A stretch of DNA of 64,000 nucleotides from the NCBI RefSeq assembly GCF_035917575.1, contig NZ_CP109090.1:1736001-1800000 (forward strand). The letters run 5' to 3'. This DNA is from Streptomyces sp. NBC_01788 (GTDB lineage: Bacteria; Actinomycetota; Actinomycetes; Streptomycetales; Streptomycetaceae). Positions 56,065 through 64,000 of this stretch are shown piece after piece. Made by a program: the position numbers and the translations under genes. Position 1 is the first letter of the stretch. The number at the start of each line of letters is the position of its first letter. The notes beneath the pieces were generated by a model that was given only the letters and a program-made list of their open reading frames with translations, had not been told where the DNA came from and did not search any database.

Positions 56065-57090
56065 TCAGCCCCTGGCCACGGCACGCAGCCGGTCCAGCAC
56101 GTCCGCCCGCAGCTCGGCCGGCTCCACGACCACCACGTCCGGCCCGAACTCCACCAGCCAGGCGTCCAGCCCGTGCCCGTACGGGATGTCCAACTCGTCC
56201 CAGCCGTCCCCGAGTTCCCGCACGGCGGTGGCCTTCGCCCGAAGGGGGTAGCCGGCGTCCGCGCGCAGCCGGATCCGCGCGGAGCGGTCGGCGCTCTCGC
56301 CCGCCCAGCTCGCCACGGTCTCGCGCACGGTGACGACGTCCGGGACGGGCGCGGTGAAGCCGCTGCCCCGGGAGCGGACCCGGCCGGTGATCCTGGAGAG
56401 CCGGAAGACCCGCTCGGCGCCGCGGTCGCGGTCGAAGCCGGCCAGGTACCAGTGGCCGCGCCAGCACTCCAGCGCCCACGGCTCGACATGCCGGGTGCCT
56501 GGCTGGGCGGCGTTGGCCTTGCGGTAGTCGAAGACGACCGGCCGGCGGTCGCGGCAGGCCAGCATCAGCGGCTCGAAGGCGGCCTCGTGCACCGGGATAC
56601 GGGGCTCCAGCGCACTGTGCGCCTCGTAGGGGTCGACGTCCTCGGGCAGTCCGGCCGCGCGCAGCTTCTGCAGGGCGCCGCTGGCCGCCCCGGCCAGCCG
56701 GGCCTGCTGCCAGACCTTGGCGGCCAGACCGAGCGCCGCGGCCTCCTCGGCGTCCAGGGTGATGGGCGGCAGCCGGTTGCTGTCCCGGCGGGCCAGATAG
56801 CCGACCTCGCCGTCCAGGCTCTCGACGGTCTCGATGACCAGCCCGAGCTCACGCAGGTCGTCCTTGTCCCGCTCGAACATGCGGTTGAAGGAGTCGTCGG
56901 ACGCGGCGGCGCCCTTCTCGGCCCCCGAGCCGACGCCTCTGTCACGGCCCGAGGCCACGCTCCTGTCGCGGCCGGAGGCCTCGACGTAGGCCTCGATGGA
57001 CTCCCGCAGCTCGCGCTTGCTCAGCGGCCGCCGCGTCCCGAGCAGGCACAGCGCCAGGTTCATCAGCCGCTCGGCCTTGGCAATGGCCAT
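56065..57090 (-). CDS. pafB: WYL-domain regulator PafB
   Basis: The 341-residue protein has an HTH (about 5-55, RLMNLALCLLGTRRPLSKRE), a WYL domain (about 165-245) and a WCX domain. Between HTH elements there is a low-complexity insertion (about residues 39-62) with repeated SGRDR units, not typical of the family as I know it. It pairs with PafC. The pair lies near pafA, as in mycobacteria, but separated from it by two FKBP genes. Confidence 0.9.
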   Translation of the reverse strand: MAIAKAERLMNLALCLLGTRRPLSKRELRESIEAYVEASGRDRSVASGRDRGVGSGAEKGAAASDDSFNRMFERDKDDLRELGLVIETVESLDGEVGYLARRDSNRLPPITLDAEEAAALGLAAKVWQQARLAGAASGALQKLRAAGLPEDVDPYEAHSALEPRIPVHEAAFEPLMLACRDRRPVVFDYRKANAAQPGTRHVEPWALECWRGHWYLAGFDRDRGAERVFRLSRITGRVRSRGSGFTAPVPDVVTVRETVASWAGESADRSARIRLRADAGYPLRAKATAVRELGDGWDELDIPYGHGLDAWLVEFGPDVVVVEPAELRADVLDRLRAVARG

Positions 57091-57229
57091 CGACGCCCTT
57101 CACCTTCCCTATGGTCCTTACGACCGATGACCGTACCGCCCCGCGGCGTACGGACAAAAGCCGAGGCCCACGCCCGAACAGGCATGGGCCCCGGATGATC
57201 GGATCCCGCGCGGATCCGGTGCGGGACGA

Positions 57230-57601
57230 TCAGACCGCGACCAGGTCGCAGACGAAGATCAGCGTCTCGCCGGGCTTGATCCGGCCACCCGCGCCGCGGT
57301 CGCCGTAGGCCAGGTGCGCCGGGATGGTCAGCTGGCGGCGCCCGCCGACCTTCATGCCTTGAACACCCTGGTCCCAGCCGGCGATGACCTGGCCGACACC
57401 GAGCTGGAAACGGAGCGGCGTACCGCGGTTCCAGGACGCGTCGAACTCCTCACCGGTGGAGAAGGCCACGCCGACGTAGTGGACGGAGACGGTGTCGCCC
57501 GCCTTGGCCACCGGTCCGTCGCCCTCCCAGATCTCCTTGATCTCGAGGTCCGCCGGGGGCTCGCCGCCCGGGAAGTCGATCTCGGGCTTCTCGATGCTCA
57601 C
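57230..57601 (-). CDS. FKBP-type peptidyl-prolyl isomerase (cytoplasmic)
   Basis: The 123-residue single-domain FKBP speeds cis-trans proline isomerisation in protein folding. Core motifs are VSVHYVGVAFSTGEEFDASW, QVIAGWDQGVQGMKVGGRR and IPAHLAYGDRGAGGRIKPGE. The GTG follows AGGAG closely. It has no signal peptide and is next to a larger lipoprotein FKBP, making two isomerases in tandem. Confidence 0.93.
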   Translation of the reverse strand: MSIEKPEIDFPGGEPPADLEIKEIWEGDGPVAKAGDTVSVHYVGVAFSTGEEFDASWNRGTPLRFQLGVGQVIAGWDQGVQGMKVGGRRQLTIPAHLAYGDRGAGGRIKPGETLIFVCDLVAV

Positions 57602-57690
57602 GTGCTTCTCCTGCTCATCTACAACAAGACAACCTGAACAGTCTTGCATCCCCGCCGGGTGCGCCCGCGCCGGGAGACTGCTGCGCGGTG

Positions 57691-58692
57691 CTACATCGCC
57701 GCCAGGATGTCCACCGTGAAGACCAGCACGGAGTCCTTCTTGATGCCGCTGTTGGGGGGCGGGTTGTCGCCGTAGCCCAGGGCCGGCGGGACGACGACCA
57801 GGACCCGGCTGCCGACCTTCTTGCCGGCCAGTCCTTCGGCCCAGCCCTTGACGACCTGCTGCAGGGAGAACGAGGTCAGCGAGTCGCGCTTGTACGTCGA
57901 GTCGAACTCCTTGCCGTCCGCCCACAGCACGCCCTTGTACTGGACGAGCACGGTGTTCTCCGGCTTGACCACGGGGCCGTCGCCCTCGATCACGTAGTCG
58001 GCCACGAGCTTCGTGGGCGCGGCCTTCTTGGGCACGGTGATGGACGGAGCGGCGCCGTCGGTGTTGGTGCCGACCTTGGGCAGGTCCGCGTTGTCCTGGG
58101 CGACCGTCCTGCCCTTGGCCGAGCTCTTGGAGTTGAACGTGTCCTGGAGGTCGACGACGAACACCAGCGTGTCGGTGCCCTTGATCCCGGCCTGGGCGTT
58201 GCCCTGCGTGCCGTATCCCCAGGTGGGCGGCACGGAGAACAGGACGCGGCTGCCCACCTTCTTGCCGGCGAGGGCATAGCGCCAGCCGTCGATGATCGTG
58301 CCCTGGGCGAGCTGGATGACCAGGGGGGCCTTGCGGTCGTAGGAGTTGTCGAAGAGCTTCGCCGTGTCCCAGATCTGGCCCAGGTAGTGCGCCTGGACGA
58401 AGTCGTTCTCCGCGATGGTGCGGCCGCCGCCCGCGATCACCGTCTTGACGGCGATGTCCTTCGAGGGGGCACCACTGCCCTTGGCGACGGTCGGCTTCTC
58501 GCCGAACTTCGTACCCGCGGTGATCTCCGGCAGCGGCCCGGAGACGATCTTCGGCGACGGAGCGGCGGACGGCTCGGAGGGGGACGGCGTCGCGCTCTCG
58601 CTGGCCTTGCTCGAAGCGGTCTTGTCGTTGCCGCAGGCGGCCAGGGTGACAAGTCCCGCGGGTACGGAAAGAAGAAGTGAGCGTCGGCGCAC
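57691..58692 (-). CDS. Lipoprotein with two FKBP-type isomerase domains
   Basis: The 333-residue protein has a lipoprotein signal with lipobox LAAC (Cys 20), a Ser/Pro-rich linker and two FKBP domains at about 85-180 and 235-330. The second domain keeps more of the family core (KGVLWADGKEFDSTY, GWAEGLAGKKVGSR). It probably assists folding of exported proteins on the outer face of the membrane. Its neighbour encodes a cytoplasmic FKBP. Confidence 0.92.
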   Translation of the reverse strand: MRRRSLLLSVPAGLVTLAACGNDKTASSKASESATPSPSEPSAAPSPKIVSGPLPEITAGTKFGEKPTVAKGSGAPSKDIAVKTVIAGGGRTIAENDFVQAHYLGQIWDTAKLFDNSYDRKAPLVIQLAQGTIIDGWRYALAGKKVGSRVLFSVPPTWGYGTQGNAQAGIKGTDTLVFVVDLQDTFNSKSSAKGRTVAQDNADLPKVGTNTDGAAPSITVPKKAAPTKLVADYVIEGDGPVVKPENTVLVQYKGVLWADGKEFDSTYKRDSLTSFSLQQVVKGWAEGLAGKKVGSRVLVVVPPALGYGDNPPPNSGIKKDSVLVFTVDILAAM

Positions 58693-58754
58693 GGTGGGGG
58701 CCTCGTAATCGGTCGATCTTCTGATGGCGTGCGCGCAACTCTACGGTGTGAGCG

Positions 58755-58783
58755 GGGCGCCGTACGGGGAACGTACGGCGCCC
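58755..58783 (-). terminator. Terminator of pafA
   Basis: A perfect 12-bp stem (GGGCGCCGTACG with CGTACGGCGCCC) and 5-nt loop lie 48 nt after the pafA stop on the minus strand. Confidence 0.75.
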
Positions 58784-58830
58784 GTGTGGCGTTCCGGGGC
58801 CCTCGAACCGGCATTCGCGTTTCGCCGGGC

Positions 58831-60192
58831 TCACATTCCGGCGATCAGCTTCTCCACCCGGTCGTCCACCGAACGGAACGGATCCTTGCACAACACCGTC
58901 CGCTGCGCCTGGTCGTTGAGCTTGAGGTGCACCCAGTCGACGGTGAAGTCCCTGCGCTGTTCCTGCGCCCGCCGGATGAAGTCGCCGCGCAGCCGTGCCC
59001 GAGTGGTCTGCGGGGGCACCGACTTGCCCTCGAAGATCTTCAAGTCGTTGCAGATCCGGGTGGCTTGGCCCTTCTTCTCCAGCAGGTAGTACAGGCCACG
59101 ACGGCGGTGGATGTCGTGGTAGGCGAGGTCTATCTGGGCGACCCGCGGATGCGACATGGTCATGTTGTGCTTGGCCCGGTACCGCTCGATGAGCTGGTAC
59201 TTCATCACCCAGTCGATCTCGGTGCCGATGCGGTCGAGGTCCTCGGTCTCGATCGCGTCCAGCGTGCGGCCCCACAGCTCCAGTACGCGCTCCACCGTGC
59301 CGGTGCGGATGCCGCGCCGCTCGCAGAAGTCCACGGCCTTCTCGTAGTACTCGCGCTGCACCTCCAACGCGGAGGCCTCGCGGCCGCTGGCCAGGCGCAC
59401 CTTGCGGCGGCCTGTGATGTCGTGGCTGACCTCGCGGATCGCCCGGATCGGGTTCTCCAGGGTCAGGTCGCGCATCACCGTGCCCGCCTCGATCATGCGC
59501 AGCACCAGGTCGGTCGCGCCCACCTTGAGCAGCATCGTCGTCTCGGACATGTTGGAGTCGCCGACGATGACGTGCAGCCGGCGGTAGCGCTCCGCGTCCG
59601 CGTGCGGCTCGTCGCGGGTGTTGATGATGGGCCGCGAACGGGTGGTCGCCGAGGAGACGCCCTCCCAGATGTGCTCGGCCCGCTGGCTCACGCAGTACAC
59701 CGCCCCGCGCGGGGTCTGCAGGACCTTGCCCGCCCCGCAGAGGAGCTGCCTCGTGACCAGGAACGGGATGAGGATGTCCGCGAGGCGGGAGAACTCTCCG
59801 TGCCGTGCCACCAGATAGTTCTCGTGGCAGCCGTAGGAGTTGCCCGCCGAATCGGTGTTGTTCTTGAAGAGGTAGACGTCGCCCGCGATTCCCTCCTCGT
59901 GCAGGCGTCGTTCCGCGTCCACCAGGAGTCCTTCGAGAATGCGCTCGCCGGCCTTGTCGTGGGTGACCAGTTCGATCACATTGTCACACTCGGGTGTCGC
60001 GTATTCCGGGTGTGACCCCACATCGAGATAGAGCCGGGCGCCGTTTCGCAGAAAGACATTGCTGCTGCGGCCCCATGACACGACACGGCGGAAGAGGTAC
60101 CGCGCCACCTCGTCAGGCGACAGGCGGCGCTGTCCCCTGAACGTGCACGTGACGCCGTACTCGTTCTCCAGCCCGAAAATGCGGCGGTCCAT
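58831..60192 (-). CDS. pafA: Pup--protein ligase PafA
   Basis: PafA joins the C-terminal Glu of Pup to lysines of target proteins, marking them for the proteasome. The 453-residue protein starts [14 protein letters not shown], the conserved metal/ATP-binding N-terminus of the carboxylate-amine ligase fold. [33 protein letters not shown] and [15 protein letters not shown] also fit. Start ATG 60192 matches family length. Confidence 0.96.
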   Translation of the reverse strand: MDRRIFGLENEYGVTCTFRGQRRLSPDEVARYLFRRVVSWGRSSNVFLRNGARLYLDVGSHPEYATPECDNVIELVTHDKAGERILEGLLVDAERRLHEEGIAGDVYLFKNNTDSAGNSYGCHENYLVARHGEFSRLADILIPFLVTRQLLCGAGKVLQTPRGAVYCVSQRAEHIWEGVSSATTRSRPIINTRDEPHADAERYRRLHVIVGDSNMSETTMLLKVGATDLVLRMIEAGTVMRDLTLENPIRAIREVSHDITGRRKVRLASGREASALEVQREYYEKAVDFCERRGIRTGTVERVLELWGRTLDAIETEDLDRIGTEIDWVMKYQLIERYRAKHNMTMSHPRVAQIDLAYHDIHRRRGLYYLLEKKGQATRICNDLKIFEGKSVPPQTTRARLRGDFIRRAQEQRRDFTVDWVHLKLNDQAQRTVLCKDPFRSVDDRVEKLIAGM

Positions 60193-60201
60193 GACTGAAC
60201 A

Positions 60202-61470
60202 TTACGCCCGATCCTCTGCGCTCAAACGAGGTTCGGCAGCACGATTTGGATCATTTTCCGATGAAGCGGCAACCACCGCCCCTGCGGCGGGAGCTGTGAG
60301 GACCCGCCCGGTGAGCAGCAACACCAGCAACGACACGGCCCCGGCGGCGCCCGGCACCGCGAAGCCCCACAGCGCGCCGCCCTCCTGGACCACCGGGCCG
60401 GCGACACCCGTTCCGACGGACGCGCCCACGGTGAACGTCGTCACCAGCCAGGAGAAAGCCTCCGTCACGGTGCCGGCCGGAGCGTGCCGGTCCACGATGA
60501 TGAACGCGCAGGCGATGCACGGCGCCAGGAACACCCCGGACAGCACCGTCAGCGCCACCATCGGCACCGCTCCGGGCATCAGCATCAGCGGCAGGTAACA
60601 CACCGCCAGCAGACCGACCAGCAGCCGCAGTCGCCGTTCGGGCGCGCCCGCCCACTGGCGGGCGCCGTAGACGGTGCCGCCGACCAGCGCGCCCAGCCCC
60701 AGGGCGGCCATCAGCCAGCCGTACACCGCGTCACCGCCGTGGTCGTCGGCATAGGGCACCGCCGCCACCGTGATGGAGCCCATGGCGACACCGACGAAGA
60801 GGAACGCGCCGAGCAGCGCCAGCAGACCGGGCGAGCGCAGCGCGCCCAGCCAGTGCGCCTCCCGCGGCTCCGAACGCCAGGCCCGCGAAGGGGGCGAGAC
60901 GACCACGGACAGCGCGCCCAGCACCCCGATGCCGTTCAGCACCACCAACGCCGTCGGCGCCGACCACAGCGAGACGCAGAGGGTCACGAGCAACGGGCCG
61001 ACGGTGAACATCACTTCCTGTGCCACGGCGTCCATCGCGTACGCGGTGTGGACCTGGTCGTTCCTGCGCAGCACCGAGGGCCACAGGGCCCGCAGACCGC
61101 CCTCCAGCGGCGGCGTGAAGAGCCCGGCCGCGGCCACGGAGGCGTACGCCAGGGCGGCCGGCTGCGTGCCGGTCAGGGCGAAGGCCGTCATCGCCAGGGC
61201 CGCGGCGAGCGCGGCGGGCAACTGGACGCGGGGCTGCCCGTACAGGTCCACCAGGCGCCCGAGCACGGGCTGGCCCACCGCGTTGGCCACGCCGTACACC
61301 GCCGCCAGCGCTCCCGCGAGACTGTACGTGCCGCCCTCCGCCCGGACGAACAGCACGATGGCGATCGCCGCGGTGGCGTTGGGCAGCCGCCCCACGAGCG
61401 TGCCGGACAGCAGCCGGGCGGCATGCCTCGCTTTGAGGATCTCCAGGTATCCCCCGAACCCCACAGCCAT
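60202..61470 (-). CDS. MFS transporter
   Basis: The 422-residue protein has twelve predicted transmembrane helices and the MFS loop motif in GQPVLGRLVDLYGQPR near residue 72. The start at 61470 follows GGAAGGCGGGG; an in-frame ATG further upstream would add 27 residues. It ends 9 bp before pafA and diverges from a LacI regulator. No substrate can be inferred, although LacI control suggests a sugar or nucleoside. Confidence 0.88.
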   Translation of the reverse strand: MAVGFGGYLEILKARHAARLLSGTLVGRLPNATAAIAIVLFVRAEGGTYSLAGALAAVYGVANAVGQPVLGRLVDLYGQPRVQLPAALAAALAMTAFALTGTQPAALAYASVAAAGLFTPPLEGGLRALWPSVLRRNDQVHTAYAMDAVAQEVMFTVGPLLVTLCVSLWSAPTALVVLNGIGVLGALSVVVSPPSRAWRSEPREAHWLGALRSPGLLALLGAFLFVGVAMGSITVAAVPYADDHGGDAVYGWLMAALGLGALVGGTVYGARQWAGAPERRLRLLVGLLAVCYLPLMLMPGAVPMVALTVLSGVFLAPCIACAFIIVDRHAPAGTVTEAFSWLVTTFTVGASVGTGVAGPVVQEGGALWGFAVPGAAGAVSLLVLLLTGRVLTAPAAGAVVAASSENDPNRAAEPRLSAEDRA

Positions 61471-61518
61471 CGCCCCGCCTTCCGCCGGTTCGCCCGAGGT
61501 GCTGGAGCAACCTCCGGT

Positions 61519-61549
61519 GTTACGTATAACGTACTCGGTCATACGTACC
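61519..61549. promoter_or_regulatory. Candidate LacI operator between MFS and lacI-like genes
   Basis: GTTA-CGTA-TAAC at 61519-61531 is a dyad like LacI-family sites. TACGTA recurs at 61521-61526 and 61542-61547, 21 bp apart, which is two helical turns. The region is AT-rich for this genome and lies between divergent starts. Confidence 0.55.
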
Positions 61550-61591
61550 ATGTGCGCTGTTCACCAGTCCAGACGAAGGAGCGTCCCCGCG

Positions 61592-62608
61592 GTGGCCCGA
61601 AGCAGCACGCGCCCCACCAGCCGTGACGTCGCCCACGCCGCCGGGGTGTCCCAGGCCGCCGTCTCCCTGGTCCTCGGCGACAAGTGGCGCGGCCGGGTGT
61701 CGCAGGCGACCGCCGAACGGGTGCGCCGGGCGGCCGAGGAACTCGGCTACCGGCCCAACCTCGCCGCCCGCAACCTGCGCCTGGGCCGCACCCGGACCGT
61801 TCTCCTGGTCGTCCCCGTGCTGACCACCGAGTTCTTCGCCGGCGTCTACACCGGCGCCGCCCGCGTCGCCGCCGAGCACGGCTTCGGCGTCGTGCTCTAC
61901 CCCTCCCCCGAGGGCATCGGCCCGGCGCGCAACCCCTTCGCCTCGGCCCAGGCCGCGCTGGACGGCGTGATCGCCTCCTCCATGGCCGCCGACGCGCTGA
62001 CGGCGATCCGCGGCGACCAGCTTCCGCTGGTCATGCTGGACAGCGACCCCGCGGGCAGCCTGGGCGCCGCGACCGTCAACCTGGACATCGCCGACGGCGT
62101 ACGCCAGATCGCCGACCATCTGCTCGGGCTCGGCCACCGGCGCTTCCTGCACCTCGCGGCGGACGTCGCCTCCTGGACCTTCGAGGTGCGGGCGAGGGAA
62201 CTCGGCGCCCGGCTGGGCGCGGTGCCCGGCACCTCCGTGCGCACCACCCGCGCCCCCATCTCCATCGAGGACGCCAGGGCCGCCACCGAGGCCGCCCTGA
62301 GCGCCCCCGGGCCCCGGCCCACCGCGCTGGTCTGCGACGACGACAAGCTCGCCGCCGGCGCGTACAAGGCCCTGCGCCGCCTCGGCCTGCGCGTGCCCGA
62401 CGACGTCTCCGTCACCGGCGTCGACGACCTCGCCCTCGCCACCGCCATCGACCCCGAGCTCACCACCGTGCGGCTGGACGCCGAACTGTTCGGCGAACGG
62501 GGCATGCACGCCCTGCTGGCCGTCCTGGAGGGCCGCGCTCCGGACGGCGGGGACATCCCGGTGGAGCTCGTGGTACGGGGCTCCACGGCGCCGCCCAGCC
62601 CCTCCTGA
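61592..62608 (+). CDS. LacI-family transcriptional regulator
   Basis: The 338-residue protein has a LacI helix-turn-helix (about residues 8-30, TSRDVAHAAGVSQAAVSLVL) and hinge GYRPNLAARNLR, then a periplasmic-binding-like ligand domain (about 65-335). The GTG at 61592 follows GAAGGAG. The divergent MFS gene is the likely target. The ligand is unknown. Confidence 0.92.
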   Translation: MARSSTRPTSRDVAHAAGVSQAAVSLVLGDKWRGRVSQATAERVRRAAEELGYRPNLAARNLRLGRTRTVLLVVPVLTTEFFAGVYTGAARVAAEHGFGVVLYPSPEGIGPARNPFASAQAALDGVIASSMAADALTAIRGDQLPLVMLDSDPAGSLGAATVNLDIADGVRQIADHLLGLGHRRFLHLAADVASWTFEVRARELGARLGAVPGTSVRTTRAPISIEDARAATEAALSAPGPRPTALVCDDDKLAAGAYKALRRLGLRVPDDVSVTGVDDLALATAIDPELTTVRLDAELFGERGMHALLAVLEGRAPDGGDIPVELVVRGSTAPPSPS

Positions 62609-62633
62609 AGCCGTCCAGCCCCCTGAAACGCCC

Positions 62634-62665
62634 GGTGCCCCGGCCCACTGGAGGGCCGGGGCACC
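62634..62665. terminator. Bidirectional terminator between lacI-like gene and prcA
   Basis: A perfect 13-bp stem (62634-62646 with 62653-62665) and 6-nt loop lie between the convergent genes. Confidence 0.85.
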
Positions 62666-62691
62666 CGGGAACGGGGCTACGGAGGTCGGGA

Positions 62692-63444
62692 CTACTTCTC
62701 CTCGGAGCCGTCCTCGTCGGCGCTCTCCGCCTCGGTCGCCGCGCCGTCGGCCTCCAGCAGCCGGGCCAGCTGACGGCCCACGATGCGCTTGAACTTGCGC
62801 TTCTGCGGACGCGTACGGTCCAGCACCGCCACCTCCAGGCGCTCGGCGGGGATCTCCCGCTCGCTGCCGTTGGTGTCGCGGGACAGGGCCTGCACGGCCA
62901 GCTTCAGCGCCTCGGCCAGGGACATGCCGTCCCGGTGGCGCTGGTCCAGGTAGCCGCTGATCTGCTCGGCGTTGCCGCCGACCGCGACCGAGCCGTGCTC
63001 GTCCACGATCGAGCCGTCGTGCGGCAGCCGGTAGATCTGGTCGCCGTCCGGGGTCTCCCCCACCTCGGCGACCACCAGCTCCACCTCGTACGGCTTCTCC
63101 GCGGCGCTGGAGAAGATCGTGCCCAGCGTCTGGGCGTAGACGTTCGCCAGGCCGCGGGCGGTCACGTCGTCCCGGTCGTAGGTGTAACCGCGCAGGTCGG
63201 CGTAGCGGACGCCGCCGATGCGCAGGTTCTCGTACTCGTTGTACTTGCCGGCCGCCGCGAACGCGATCCGGTCGTAGATCTCGCTGAACTTGTGCAGCGC
63301 GCGGGACGGATTCTCGCCGACGAACACGATTCCGTCGGCGTACTGCAGCACGACCAGGCTGCGGCCACGGGCGATGCCCTTGCGGGCGTACTCCGCCCGG
63401 TCGGCCATGGCCTGCTGAGGTGAGACATAGAACGGCGTCGACAC
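62692..63444 (-). CDS. prcA: 20S proteasome alpha subunit
   Basis: The 250-residue alpha subunit forms the outer rings and gate of the actinobacterial proteasome. It starts [20 protein letters not shown] and contains [20 protein letters not shown] and [12 protein letters not shown]. The C-terminal 30 residues are acidic and disordered. The GTG at 63444 follows AAAGGGACGG. It lies 64 bp after prcB, giving the expected order prcB-prcA. Confidence 0.96.
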   Translation of the reverse strand: MSTPFYVSPQQAMADRAEYARKGIARGRSLVVLQYADGIVFVGENPSRALHKFSEIYDRIAFAAAGKYNEYENLRIGGVRYADLRGYTYDRDDVTARGLANVYAQTLGTIFSSAAEKPYEVELVVAEVGETPDGDQIYRLPHDGSIVDEHGSVAVGGNAEQISGYLDQRHRDGMSLAEALKLAVQALSRDTNGSEREIPAERLEVAVLDRTRPQKRKFKRIVGRQLARLLEADGAATEAESADEDGSEEK

Positions 63445-63508
63445 CGGTTATCCGTCCCTTTCTGTAGAAGTCACTGGATCACCCCGGACAAGAAGAACCG
63501 GCGCCGGG

Positions 63509-64000
63509 CTACAGCAGCGCGGCCCGAGGGCCGTCCGGCTGCTCCAGGCGCCGCTGGAGCACCAAGCGGGCGATCTCGGAGCACTCGTCCTCGGTGAGCC
63601 GGCGGAATCCGTCCTCGGTGATCACGGTGACGATCGGATAGATCCGGCGGGCGACATCGGGACCACCGGTCGCCGAGTCGTCGTCTGCCGCGTCGTACAG
63701 GGCCTGGACCACCAGCGTCGTGGTCTCGGCCTCGGTCAGGTCATCCCGGTAGAGCTTCTTCATCGCGCCGCGCGCGAAGATCGAGCCGGAGCCCGTGGCC
63801 GCGTAGCCGTATTCCTCGGAACGGCCGCCCGTCACGTCGTAGGAGAAGATCCGGCCCTTGTCGCGGTCCACGTCGTACCCCGCGAAGAGCGGGACCACGG
63901 CCAGCCCCTTCATGGCCATGCCCAGGTTGGAGCGGATCATGGTCGACAGCCGGTTCGCCTTGCCCTCGAGGGAGAGCCGCGTTCCCTCGACCTTCTCGAA
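63509..64000 (-). CDS. prcB: 20S proteasome beta subunit, C-terminal part (5' end outside window)
   Basis: The catalytic beta subunit's last 163 residues are present and the frame runs off the window edge. [17 protein letters not shown], then [20 protein letters not shown] are typical. The propeptide and the N-terminal catalytic Thr, which cleaves itself free, lie outside. pup would be expected just upstream. Confidence 0.95.
   Translation of the reverse strand, partial: FEKVEGTRLSLEGKANRLSTMIRSNLGMAMKGLAVVPLFAGYDVDRDKGRIFSYDVTGGRSEEYGYAATGSGSIFARGAMKKLYRDDLTEAETTTLVVQALYDAADDDSATGGPDVARRIYPIVTVITEDGFRRLTEDECSEIARLVLQRRLEQPDGPRAALL

Overview
This window is high-GC, gene-dense chromosomal DNA from a Streptomyces (order Streptomycetales). 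The evidence is the extreme third-position GC, the many GTG starts, complete conservon genes, the argCJBDR operon and the Pup-proteasome genes. Gene order matches what I recall of the S. coelicolor core chromosome running from argR to prcA. It is core rather than arm or island sequence: I see no transposase, integrase, prophage, CRISPR array, rRNA or tRNA.

Layout: 1-3.3 kb holds a flavin electron-transfer cluster (FMN-binding protein tail, ferric-reductase-like membrane flavoprotein, tandem FMN-binding protein, ApbE flavinyltransferase). 3.3-8.4 kb is the arginine operon argC-argJ-argB-argD-argR, read leftward from a recognisable promoter with an overlapping ARG box. 8.4-16.4 kb holds metabolic and regulatory genes (DUF6314, MocR/EamA pair, DUF1918, GHL10, hydroxyacyl-CoA dehydrogenase, NUDIX, HTH/TPR-like regulator). 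After a non-coding stretch with a 45-bp direct repeat come pheS-pheT, an orphan PAS histidine kinase, a SpoU methyltransferase and infC-rpmI-rplT (16.8-24.7 kb). infC appears to start at ATC behind a structured leader with an attenuator-like hairpin.

24.7-35 kb carries DUF1844, SseB, a serine hydrolase, a mycosin-like protease paired with a disordered membrane protein, a PLP amino-acid deaminase/aldolase, a LysR/TDT-transporter pair and a BtuF-like protein with an XRE-cupin regulator. 35-39 kb is a glycine-betaine-type ABC transporter whose permease is fused to two binding domains. 39-44.9 kb has a 5'-3' exonuclease, an iron-box-controlled siderophore-interacting protein, a PadR/ABC-exporter unit and an RluA-type pseudouridine synthase. 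44.9-49.6 kb is a complete conservon (rarABCDE type) ending in a P450 with no ExxR motif.

50-64 kb has the HelY-type helicase, tatC-tatA, pafC-pafB, two FKBP isomerases, pafA, an MFS/LacI pair, prcA and the 3' part of prcB. The targeting, conjugation and degradation parts of the Pup-proteasome pathway are therefore spread over about 9 kb and interrupted by an apparently unrelated transporter/regulator pair.

Most promising for follow-up are the infC leader and start codon, the exact 141-bp duplication inside the flavinylated protein, the interlocked MocR/EamA start codons, paired CGGACA dyads ahead of tatA, a 29-residue basic peptide upstream of the conservon, and the P450 lacking ExxR.
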